Below are positions 24,901-33,500 of a DNA stretch of 40,426 nucleotides, in pieces (positions within the stretch are counted from its first letter, which is position 1; every line of letters starts with the position of its first letter). This stretch comes from an uncultured Oscillospiraceae bacterium (GTDB lineage: Bacteria > Bacillota > Clostridia > Oscillospirales > Oscillospiraceae): positions 1 to 40,426 of the forward strand of contig CAJUAC010000018.1 of NCBI GenBank assembly GCA_910583885.1. Direction: 5' to 3'. The translations under genes were made by a program, and so were the position numbers. The notes under the pieces are model-generated. The model saw only the letters and a program-made list of their open reading frames with translations, searched no databases and had not been told where the DNA came from.

Positions 24901-26833
24901 GCACCCAGATGACGGCGCTCAGATCCACCGGCTCCGTGAAGGTACACACTACGTGCTCATTCTTCCACCAGTTGCTGGCGGTCCAGTGGGTGCGGTAGTC
25001 CCCGTCAATCATGTTCTCGGGGACGAAGGGGGCGCTGGCGGTATACTCGTTGCGGTTGTAGTTATTGGGATCGGCCAGGACGATGCTGGCGATCTTCCCA
25101 TTGTCCAGGATGCCCTGGGTGGGGATGCCCGCCGGACGCTCATAGACCACAGCCTTGGGCGTGCCCTCGGCAATGTCGGACTGGGGCCCCAGTCCCATAT
25201 CGTTGCCCGCAACCACGTAGAGGCTGTAGGTCACGCCGTTGGTCAGGCCTTCAATGACGACCTTCGGCTCGGTCAGCTGGCCACCGGCCTGAATCCACTC
25301 ACTGGCGCCCTTTTCCTGGTAGTAGACAACAAAGTAGGTGGCGTTCTTGCCCGCCTTCCAGCTCACGGACAGTGCGCCGTCCATGGCGGTGACAGAGACC
25401 ATATCCGTCTTATCCGGGACCTTGGAGGGCCAGGGGGTGGCAAGGATGGGCTCGCAGGGCTTCCCCTCCCAGCTGCCGTCGGTGGGTGTGACGGTGAAGA
25501 GGTAGTCAATCATGTTCTCCAGGCCTGTTACCAGGGCACTGGTGACATCCACATGGAGCTCCTTGATCTCCGCCTCCTTGTCCTTGGGCCAATAGAGGAT
25601 CTTGTAGCCCGACACGTTGGGCAGCTCACTCCAGCGCAGGTTGACCGACTCGTTCGCCGCCTCGGCCTTCAGGTTCTTCACCATGCTGTTGGGGGCGGAG
25701 GGGTTCTCCGGAACGATGTCCTGAAGGAACTGGACCATCTCCACAGCGGCATAGTTGCCCTCTGCGGTCTTGGTGACAGTGACTGTCACCATCTTCACCG
25801 GCACCCGCTTGCCCAGGTTGATGGTGATGATACTGCTGCCGGGGGTGCGGCTGATGGCGTGGGTACCCTCCGGCGGGGTCTGGTCAAAGGGGATGACGGT
25901 CTCGGTGCCGTCTTCCTCTTCCACGAGCACATGGCCGGCCAGGATCTCGCCTGCCCCCACCGGGGTAACGAGCTGGATCTCCGTCATCATCACTGCCGTA
26001 TCCAGGGGCAGGGGGAGGATGATATCCCCGCCGCCGTTGGCGGAGAACTGGACAGATTTGCCGTTATCCAGGAAGAGGTCCTTCAGGTTTCCGCTTTTCA
26101 GATCCGTCCCGGCGTTATGCAGGGCGGCCTGGATGTTGTATGTAGTAACCGGCGGAGCCAGCAGGTAGGTCTCCAGCGCCTCGGCATCGCCCTGGGCCGC
26201 CAGCTGCCGGTTGACATAGGCCAGATCCACGATGTTGATCTGCCCGTCACCGTCCAGGTCATAGCGCACCAGATCCTCAGCAGAGGTGGAGTCCAGGGCG
26301 GCAGAGAGGTCCGCGCGGTCGCGCACGTCCACCTTGCCGTCGCCATTCACATCCCCCAAGGTAAAGGAGGCGTCGCCAGTACCCACGATGATATGTCTGG
26401 CGTGATCCTGCATTTCAACTGTCTTTTCATAGCTGACATAGCCCCTGCCGGTGAAGGCCAGAGTGTAGCTGCCCAGGGGCAGGCCCTTGATGTCCAGGTC
26501 CAGGTATCCGGGCCACAGGCCGCCGTTCAGATCGCCGCCCTCATTGTTCCGGGCGGAGACGATGGCCTGGTAGCTGCCCATGGGGTACTCCCCAGGCTCG
26601 GCCAGCGGCACAGTACCCAGGACGGTATCGCCCTGGCGGACCTGCACCTGTACGCCACGCTCCTGGAGCTCCTCCAGGGACTGGGCGTAGTCAATCCGCA
26701 GTGTAGCAGAAATACTGCCGGTCACGTCCTCTTCCTCCGCCGCATGGGCGTCGGGCGTGAGCGGCAGGGGGGACAGCGCCATGAGTACTGCCAGCAGGGC
26801 TGGCAGCAGGCGCTTGCGCATCCATTCTCTCAT
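21902..26833 (-). CDS. Secreted M60-family (mucinase-type) metallopeptidase with dockerin, FN3 and discoidin-like domains
   Basis: 1643 residues. The ATG at 26833 follows AAGGA and gives a clean signal peptide (to about 31, DAHAAEE). A type-I dockerin lies at about 158-215 with two calcium loops (DVNGDGKVDVRD and DLDGDGQINIVD). Two FN3-like domains follow, then a discoidin/F5-8C-like carbohydrate-binding region (IDGDYRTHW..NWW). The catalytic gluzincin signature HEIGH (His1096, Glu1097, His1100) is followed after 8 residues by Glu1109, as in M60 enhancin/mucin peptidases. The C-terminus holds further beta domains. It has no SLH or sorting signal of its own, so attachment may be through the dockerin. 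Likely degrades host glycoproteins. Confidence 0.88.
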   Translation of the reverse strand: MREWMRKRLLPALLAVLMALSPLPLTPDAHAAEEEDVTGSISATLRIDYAQSLEELQERGVQVQVRQGDTVLGTVPLAEPGEYPMGSYQAIVSARNNEGGDLNGGLWPGYLDLDIKGLPLGSYTLAFTGRGYVSYEKTVEMQDHARHIIVGTGDASFTLGDVNGDGKVDVRDRADLSAALDSTSAEDLVRYDLDGDGQINIVDLAYVNRQLAAQGDAEALETYLLAPPVTTYNIQAALHNAGTDLKSGNLKDLFLDNGKSVQFSANGGGDIILPLPLDTAVMMTEIQLVTPVGAGEILAGHVLVEEEDGTETVIPFDQTPPEGTHAISRTPGSSIITINLGKRVPVKMVTVTVTKTAEGNYAAVEMVQFLQDIVPENPSAPNSMVKNLKAEAANESVNLRWSELPNVSGYKILYWPKDKEAEIKELHVDVTSALVTGLENMIDYLFTVTPTDGSWEGKPCEPILATPWPSKVPDKTDMVSVTAMDGALSVSWKAGKNATYFVVYYQEKGASEWIQAGGQLTEPKVVIEGLTNGVTYSLYVVAGNDMGLGPQSDIAEGTPKAVVYERPAGIPTQGILDNGKIASIVLADPNNYNRNEYTASAPFVPENMIDGDYRTHWTASNWWKNEHVVCTFTEPVDLSAVIWVPRLDGSYPSYLRAYSVRVWYEGEDLNGEGHLLMPDPNTGGVDNGGVGDNSDVLTWPGIHGNPSVTNFAIMPFDPALGVVKISVAAEQSAYNTVSLSELMFMEYDPAHCLPDDIDKLFTDKLHTALVPGVTTARIEELAARLKSDEKDFYLYPEVMEDDLKLARELLDTGRSSGVVIEGIQSRSGAADSQFKQGGSVYQPLGVSAQAKSAITVYADGIPDGGTVTVYATQFNAEVSAWQASIGTLRNGRNVLTVPQLTSNSKMSKGGSLYVTYSGAGAENIRLHVRRGVDIPALELADWYDLTELERREAIGAYVDELETYLAATAMSTDADWRNVTEISTPVVLLSLPAKAVDGALGRSGREQRIDTLYDSILAWEDIMHICKTTQGIDGTYENNEMQTRQNIRCMTMFTGAFMYAAGSHIGIGYGSCGGMVTGRPIGSPMGEQLFGWGIAHEIGHNMDKLGKAEITNNIYSIMVQTYDGDANTKTSRLEASNKYPAIFTKTAQGYPGASGDVFAQLGMYWQLHLAYDGADDPLGFYNRFFKAWKDGTYFDGASSYDDRFALTASAVAGANLSEFFTRWGMRLSDSTLSTLRSYPQEERAVWYLNDQSRRDAIAGVPSSSVSMDVYAVARDTEVTLNIDVRGDTQGIQGYEIRRNGTSIAFTKEAHYVDVIGSANHRVYDYEVVAYDTQGYEAGSAQSNDIRIAYDKLVPRTAYEITEVPGGIEVRFHGETAISGLKLAAGTWTPSGAPVTVEVTGADGLRTVARSTNLDQGSNQAVDDAGSFLTYFQKPKTNDTRIWTYDAMSVTITGLPAGTELESIGLISYPGDDIAFLEEGAVGVLAADYRYAAVVNGQPSEKVIPAGTLVIVGTYRGDPLYNTVKINGVFLETTINEAGEPVEKELERLVDGYALLFAEIPEDGAVSDISDGIFLFVPNVQREAELQGEDEEHNCEAKNLLPSQIQAILSRTNLPDSTEGQRVSAETMWINSPGGLELPTIVLE

Positions 26834-26894
26834 ACCAGTTATTCCTTTCTTTTCTTCTGCCGCCGCGAGGCGGCGGGACAGTTTGTCAGGCCCT

Positions 26895-26923
26895 ATTATA
26901 GCAAGGATCCAACCGCTTGGCAA
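26895..26923 (-). promoter_or_regulatory. Promoter of the M60 peptidase/SLH/nuclease operon
   Basis: - strand TTGCCA (26923-26918), a 17-base spacer, TATAAT (26900-26895), about 60 bases upstream of the peptidase ATG. Confidence 0.8.
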
Positions 26924-27061
26924 CAGAATTTTCCATCTTTCACGCCTCTTCCTGCCCTTCGGAAGGCGGGCTGGGACACTGCCGCAGAGGGCGCTGGGAG
27001 GTACAGTATACGGCGGCAGCAGGCGCTTGATGACTGGGACGGCCCACCCGGGACAGGCAGA

Positions 27062-27090
27062 GGCGGCGGCGGACGTAGTCCGCCGCCGCC
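27062..27090 (-). terminator. GC-rich 13-bp hairpin after the repeat SLH gene
   Basis: GGCGGCGGCGGAC and its exact complement with a 3-base loop, about 30 bases after the stop at 27122. No T run follows on the - strand, so termination efficiency is uncertain. The rest of 26834-27121 holds only the peptidase promoter. Confidence 0.6.
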
Positions 27091-27121
27091 TTAAGGGCGC
27101 AGCCTGCTTGGGATCGGTATG

Positions 27122-30100
27122 TTATTGTGTCATGGTACGGTGCAGCAGCACGGCCATATCAGCCCGCGTCAGGGCCTCCTGGGGGGCGATCCGGTTCCCA
27201 ATGGTGGGGAACAGGCCCCTCTGGACCAGCCCGGACACCGCGCCTTGGGCGTAACCGCTGACCTGCCCGCCGTCGGCAAAGGCGTTGAGCTGCTGGGCGG
27301 TCCCATTATCAGCGGGCATATTGGCCGCTTGCAGGGTGCGCTGGACCATCAGGGCGGCATCCTGCCGGGAGATCGAGGTGTTGGGCTGGAAATAGTTGTT
27401 GCCGGTGCCGTTGACGACCCCCAGTGCGCTGAGGATATTCACGGCCTGCGCATAGTAGGCATTGCTGGGCACATCCCGGAAGAAGCGGGCGGAGCCGCTG
27501 CTGGCGTCAAACTGGAAAGCCCGGCAGAGCATCAGGCAGAAGTCCCCCCGGCGGATGGGCTGGTCAGGGCCGTACTCTGTGGCCGTCATGCCGTTGACCA
27601 CACCCAGCCCCCGCAGGAAGTCCACTGCGGACACGGTCTGGGCGGGCAGGCCGTCCAGATCCCGGAACTGCGCCGAGGAGTAAGTGGCCTCCATGGTGAT
27701 CCGGATCTGCCCGCTGTAGGTGCTGCCGTCGGCATTGGTAGCGGTGTAGGGGATGTTCGTTACACCCAGGTACCCCGCCTTGGGCACAAATGTCAGGTTG
27801 GAGATCATGGGGTCACTGTTCAGGCGGTAATCCGTGGTGGTATTGGCCTCCCAGCTGTATTTTGTGGGGCTAATATACTGGTAGTATAGTTTTCCTGTGC
27901 TGGCGTCGGGCAGCTCCGTCAACCGGATAGACACCGGCTGGTTTCCGCCCGCCGCGGCCTGGAAGTCATAGGAGGCAAATGTCACCGGTGAGCCGTAGGT
28001 TGCATACTGGACCGTTGTGCCCATTGCGCCGGTGGCGCGCACGCTGATCTCCACCGTACCCTGCACCTGTGCGCCGCTGATGGCCCAGGCGGTAAAGGGG
28101 ATGGACACAATGCCGCTGAACCCGTAAGCGGGCAGGAATGTCACCTTGGACACGCTCTTCTCCCCGGCCAGATGGAGGTTCTCCGTCTCACTGAGGGCCT
28201 CGCTGGCCTCACCGGGCAGATAGTTAAAGTACAGGATGCCCTGGTTGGAGGCGGGCAGGGACAGGCGCAGGTAATTGAGGGCGGAGTTGGTGGCCGACAC
28301 GCAGATGCTGTTGAAATCCTCGCTGGCGAAGGTGACGGTCTGGCGGCCCGTGGTGGAGTAGGAGACTGTGCGCGTCCCGCTGCCGCTGTTGGTGCTGCCA
28401 TTGCCGTTGCCGCCCGAGCCGCCGATCACCAGCAGGCCGGTAAAGGTCTCTCCGGTGACGGAGCAGCCGGTGAAGGGGATCTCCACTGTGCCCCGGAAGC
28501 TGTCTGTGGCCCAGAAGGAGATGTTGGAGAGGTAGGGCGCGGCGCTGTTGTAATACTTGCTGCTGGTGGACACCCGGGTGCCGATGGACCCGGCGCTGGT
28601 GCGGTTGTGGTAGAGCGCCCCCTGGGTGAAGTCCGGCAGGTGCTGGAAGGTGACGTAGTGCAGCCGCTGGCCGGTGAGCTCCAGGGACATCTCATTGAAG
28701 TCGGCCGCATCCAGCCGCGCTGAACTGCCCGCCGTGCAGGGGTAGGAGATGTCCCCGGCCCCATCGCTCTGGAAATGGAGCTCCACCGTGCCGGAGAAGG
28801 TCTCGCCTTCGACGTCACAGCCGGCAAACGGGATACGCACAATGCCGTGGAACCCATCCGCCGCCACAAAGGACACGTTGCTGATGGAGGGCTCGCCCCA
28901 ATAATAGTAGTTCGTCCCCTCTGTCACCGTGACATCCCGGCCGCCGTAGTACAGCTTGCCCTGGGAGGCGGGGGGCGGGGTGAAGCTGACATAGCTGACG
29001 CGCCGGCCGGTGATGCCGGTACAGAAGCTGTCAAAATCCCCGGCACGGAAGTTGATGCGCCCCCGGCCCTCGTCATTGTAGGTAATGTTCACATCCAGCC
29101 CCTGGGTCACGTTCACCACGACTTCCCCGGTGAACTTACCTCCGGAGACACTATATCCGGCATAGCCGATCTGGACCGTGCCCACGAAGCCCTGGGCGGG
29201 GACAAAGGTGATCTCATTTAACTGGCTCTGGCTGTACTGCTCCCCGGCGGTGATCTTCGCCGCATAGTCCATCTCCGACTTGTAGTCCCGGTACAGTACG
29301 CCCTGGTTGGCCGGGGGCAGTGTGAAGACGACATAGCTGAGGGGGGTGCCGGTTTCCCGGTAGCAGGCCTCACTGAACAGGTTCCCAGGCAGCTTCACCG
29401 GGTTGCCATGTTCTGCATTGATGGAGATATCTGCCTCCGCCTCCTCCAGGGTAACGCGGATCTTCCCCTTGAAGGTGCGCCCGTTGACGGCATTGCCGGT
29501 AAAGGTGATGGTGGCCGTCTCCCCGGTGTAGGAAGGGTTGGGGACAAAGGTGATCTCGGAGATATAGGGCCCCCGGGGGGCGGAACGGACATAGTAGGTC
29601 CGGGCGGAGCCCACGCCCGCGCCGGTATCCTCACTGGAGGTATACCCCAGATAGAGGGTGCCCTCATCCGTGGAGACGGACAGGCCTGTGATGGAGGCCA
29701 GGGTGTTGTCGTCCCCCTGGACCATCTCCTGGCACTGCTGGTTGATCAGCTGCTCCAGGGTGGAGAATTTCAGCGGCTTGCTGGCGCTGGCGGTGGCGGC
29801 GATAGACTCGGCCTCATTGGCCGTCACCTCCACCGGCAGGCTCGCTGTATAGGGTGTGCTGCCCACCATGACTGTGATGGTGATGGTGGCGCGGCCCTCC
29901 TTGACGCCGTCAATCAGGAAGGTACCCTTCTCCCCCGAGGACACGACGCGCACCGTGTCCTGCTTATCGGAGGCGGCAGTGATGGAGGCGTTGCCGTCCC
30001 CTGCCGTGCCGGAAGCGTCTGCCGCCCGGCCATAGAGCACGTAATCCGTTCCCTCCTTGATGGAGGAGGACGTGTTCTGCGGGATGGTCAGGGAGGTGGT

Positions 30101-30511
30101 CTTGAGGACGATGCCGCTGACTGTGACCTTGATTTTCCGCTCAATGTCCCCAGCCTTTACTGTCACCTCCGTCTCACCGGGGGAGACACCGACGATGTAG
30201 CCTACATGGCCGTTATCGGTGTCCCGGACAGTCGCGATGCTCTCGTCTGCGGATGACCAGATGACCCGGGTATTGGGGTTGTTCACCTCCTCCGGCTCCA
30301 GCGTGACCTCCAGGCGGTAGCCGTCGCCGCCGGAACGCTCCATGGTGATCGAGTTGTCGTGGAAGCCCTGGCCGGTGAGTACAATCCCCGTGACACCGCT
30401 GGGCCCGGCCGTGTCCCCTTCCCCCTCCAGCAGGGCCGTGGGGGCCAGGGAAAGGGCCAGCGCCAGGGCCAGCAGCAGGCTCAGAAAACGTCTTGCGTTG
30501 CTTTTTTTCAT
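27122..30511 (-). CDS. Large secreted repeat protein with Ig-like domains and C-terminal SLH domains
   Basis: 1129 residues. A signal peptide is followed by a bacterial Ig-like group 2 domain (about 40-130; VIWSSADESIATV, SPGETEVTV) and a second beta domain. Then come six tandem repeats of about 110 residues (about 235-930), each with a LxYVxFTxPPxxxGxLYY half and an ISNVxFVPAxGFxGxVxIPFTG..VxGxTFTG half. Three SLH domains close the protein (about 935-1129). It is anchored at the cell surface and may form a long stalk or adhesin. I do not know a named family for the repeat. Confidence 0.88.
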   Translation of the reverse strand: MKKSNARRFLSLLLALALALSLAPTALLEGEGDTAGPSGVTGIVLTGQGFHDNSITMERSGGDGYRLEVTLEPEEVNNPNTRVIWSSADESIATVRDTDNGHVGYIVGVSPGETEVTVKAGDIERKIKVTVSGIVLKTTSLTIPQNTSSSIKEGTDYVLYGRAADASGTAGDGNASITAASDKQDTVRVVSSGEKGTFLIDGVKEGRATITITVMVGSTPYTASLPVEVTANEAESIAATASASKPLKFSTLEQLINQQCQEMVQGDDNTLASITGLSVSTDEGTLYLGYTSSEDTGAGVGSARTYYVRSAPRGPYISEITFVPNPSYTGETATITFTGNAVNGRTFKGKIRVTLEEAEADISINAEHGNPVKLPGNLFSEACYRETGTPLSYVVFTLPPANQGVLYRDYKSEMDYAAKITAGEQYSQSQLNEITFVPAQGFVGTVQIGYAGYSVSGGKFTGEVVVNVTQGLDVNITYNDEGRGRINFRAGDFDSFCTGITGRRVSYVSFTPPPASQGKLYYGGRDVTVTEGTNYYYWGEPSISNVSFVAADGFHGIVRIPFAGCDVEGETFSGTVELHFQSDGAGDISYPCTAGSSARLDAADFNEMSLELTGQRLHYVTFQHLPDFTQGALYHNRTSAGSIGTRVSTSSKYYNSAAPYLSNISFWATDSFRGTVEIPFTGCSVTGETFTGLLVIGGSGGNGNGSTNSGSGTRTVSYSTTGRQTVTFASEDFNSICVSATNSALNYLRLSLPASNQGILYFNYLPGEASEALSETENLHLAGEKSVSKVTFLPAYGFSGIVSIPFTAWAISGAQVQGTVEISVRATGAMGTTVQYATYGSPVTFASYDFQAAAGGNQPVSIRLTELPDASTGKLYYQYISPTKYSWEANTTTDYRLNSDPMISNLTFVPKAGYLGVTNIPYTATNADGSTYSGQIRITMEATYSSAQFRDLDGLPAQTVSAVDFLRGLGVVNGMTATEYGPDQPIRRGDFCLMLCRAFQFDASSGSARFFRDVPSNAYYAQAVNILSALGVVNGTGNNYFQPNTSISRQDAALMVQRTLQAANMPADNGTAQQLNAFADGGQVSGYAQGAVSGLVQRGLFPTIGNRIAPQEALTRADMAVLLHRTMTQ

Positions 30512-30548
30512 GGTACCGCTCCTTTGCAGAATGTTCCGGGTAGGAAAG

Positions 30549-30573
30549 CGGGAGCGGGCTGTGCCCGCTCCCG
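30549..30573 (-). terminator. Perfect 11-bp hairpin between two SLH genes
   Basis: CGGGAGCGGGC, loop TGT, GCCCGCTCCCG, 11 bases after the 1987-aa protein stop; only a short TTT follows on the - strand. It may reduce read-through into the 1129-aa gene. Confidence 0.65.
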
Positions 30574-30583
30574 TGGGGGTTGG

Positions 30584-33500
30584 TTAGCGAGGGATCGGCT
30601 TCGTCTTGTTGATGTTGATCCCGCTTTGGCTGCGTGTGGTTGTGATCTCAACAGTAAATGTTTTGGTGATATCTGTCGTTGTGCCACATTTTACAGTCAC
30701 TGTGATCGTAGCTGTCCCTGCACCTTTGACAGTCAAATTGGCAATATGCTCACCCTTTGTGGTCCCCCGCGTATCGCCGCTGACGCCCACAAGACTGTCA
30801 TTGCTAGACGACCAGGTAACGACCGTGTCACTGGTATCACTGGCGGCCGGGGTCAGCGTAGCTGTAACGGGAATGGAGGTTCCAGAAACCCCCTGGGCAA
30901 TGGTAAGCTTATTGGCATTTGCGTCCCAGTCGGCCGAGTCGATTTTGAACGCGATTCCTGTCGTCTGCGGCCGCGGCACATTCACCTTGATGATCTTGAT
31001 GACTCCGCCTGCATTGACTGTGATGTTGGCAGTGCCTGGATTGACTGCATACAGGGTGCGGATCCGGTTGTCGTTGCTTTCCACAATCTGGATCACATCC
31101 TTGTCGCTGCTGCGCCACGAGACATTCGCATCAGCTGTGGATGCCTCTACCGGCTCCAACGAGGCGGAAACACGGACTTCATCCCCGGGATTCATCTGAA
31201 GGGTGTAACCGGTTTCCACGCCTGTTGTGCTATCCGTGGTGGCTGTCAACCCCTTCCCCTTCAGTGTGAAGTCCTCCACTTCAGCATCCGGCGGCGTTGT
31301 CTCACCAGGTGTAGTGAATTCAATGGGGTTGACCGGTGTGCCTGCCCAGTTGGCCAGCAGCCACGGACCAGTAATTACTGCACCCGTGCTAGGATTGATA
31401 AAGGTACCAGTCACAAGCGTCAGTGTAAGCTTCTCATTGGTAGACTGCCCACTTACATTGGATATGAACCCGTTTTGCAGAATGCTGACAGTAGCATCGG
31501 CTACCCCCATTGTCAGCCCTGTAATCTTAATCTGGAAGGTTTGACACGGGCCCGCCCCACCGCTGGCAGTAATTTCTTTAAAAGAGGTTGAGGTCATCGC
31601 CCCATCTACAATGCTCTTGTGCCCCGGTTCAGCTGTTGTCTTAGAATCAACAATCTGCGGATCAGAACTGTTCTCCTGTTTCCAATACACATTCTTGTTA
31701 AAATTGAGTATAGCTGTAACCGTATAGGTACCGTCGTTCTCCTGAAGAGCAGAGGTAGTTGCGCTAATCAGCTTTGGCGGCTCCTGGTCGATCTTCTCCA
31801 CAGGCTGGTAGGCCTTGAAGGAGTCCACCACATAGCTGGGTGCGGACGGGTCGGCGTTCTGGTTCTTGGCCACAGTCAGGATCAGGTAAACCGTACCAGG
31901 GACCAGGTTCTTGATCTCCAGTGGCTCCTTCAACGGCGTCTTGATCGTAGCGTTGTCTACGAACTTCGCGCCATTGACAGGGATACCCGTCTCCGTGCGG
32001 ATCAGGGAGGCCATCGCCGTGCGGATACTCTGGTTCGCGTAGATATCGAACACCGAGTAGCCGCCCTCATAAGGCCGGTAGTCCTTGTTCGCGTCCGTTG
32101 GGAAGAAGTAGTCCGTCGTATCACTATCCGGGATGTTGCTGTGAGCGACCGTCCAGCTGTAGGACTGGATCATCGCATCCAAAACCGTATAATCAACCTT
32201 CTTGTTCGGGTCGTTCGGATCCTCCTTGTACTGGTACGCCGGCGGGATCGGTTTTTGGGGATCCACATAATTTTTGAAGGGCTCTTTCAGCCGCGTAATC
32301 AACGCTGCATCCGTGATGGAGTACACACGGTAATCCATATCGGAGGGCACGTCGGTGGTGATATCTACCTCGCCGTCCACGTTGGGGTTGAGGTTGATCT
32401 TCGGCCTCTGCACAGCGCTGGTAGTGAACTGGTAAATGTAAACCTGGGACAGCTCCTGGCCTGCGCCCTTGAGCACGAAGTAGGCATAATAGGTGGTCTC
32501 CGGCTGCAGGCCTGTGATCTCCTCCTCGATCATCACGACGCCCGGGTGTGCTACGTTGCCCGTGACCGCAGAGGACGCCTCCGTCCATCCGGCGGGGGAG
32601 AAAATGTTCTGCCGGTCAGGCCGGATCAACGTCGGCTGAGCCTGCCCAGTCCCGCCGTTGAGCGGTACCTCCGATTTCACGATATACCGGGTATCGGTGT
32701 CCGGTATCGTCGCATACAACCCGTCTGCCGGGACTGTAGTGGTGATATCCGGCAGGCCGCCCCTGCCCTCAGCGGGGGCCACGGCGTAGTAAATCGTGCC
32801 CTTCCGGTCCAGGGTCAGCTGGAGCAGAGAGGTGGTATCCGTCACTGTGAAGCTGGGCGCACCGTTGATGAAGTTCGGCAGCGCGGTGTCGGTGTACAGC
32901 TGGAAGATATCCAGCCAGTCCTCGCCGTCGTCATTGCGCCCGATGGACACGATGCCGCCGCTCAGGCCGGTGGCCTTGAAGCGTTCCCAGTTGATCTTGT
33001 TCAGGCCGTTGGCAAGGGAGGACAGGGAGTTGGACCAGCCCGCAGCCACGTACACCTGGAAATTGACCTCGCCGTTCCAGTTGCGCCGGTCGTCGGAGGT
33101 ACCAACTGTGTTCAGGGTGATGACAAACTCATAGCGCAGGTCCTCATTGAGGCTGTTCAGCGCGGGGAAGGAGATCTCATCACACTGGTTGAAATGGCCG
33201 TTGACGCTCTTCCCGGCCCATTCGCCCTCCGACGGGTTCACCGCGCCGCTCTTGCCCAGGTAGACCCACCCGTTGGGATCCACGGTATCGCCGTACCGGC
33301 TGGGCAGCAGGTTGCCCGCATAGGCGGCGTCGCTGGTGACGGGCACCCCCTTGCTGTTGGTGACGCGGTAGAAGAGCTGGTAGGTGAGGATGGTGTCACT
33401 CCAGAGGTGGACGTCATAGCTGATATTGCGGTCCACTGTGGAGGTCGCCAGGGGCGTCATCTGGAAGCTGAGGTCCACCGGGGTGAACTTGCCTCCGGCA

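Noticed and set aside
21887..27094. Very long + strand open frame (about 1735 codons) opposite the M60 peptidase
   Set aside because: It is the mirror of a GC-rich gene with clear domains on the - strand; its product is low-complexity Gly/His/Val-rich with no domain.
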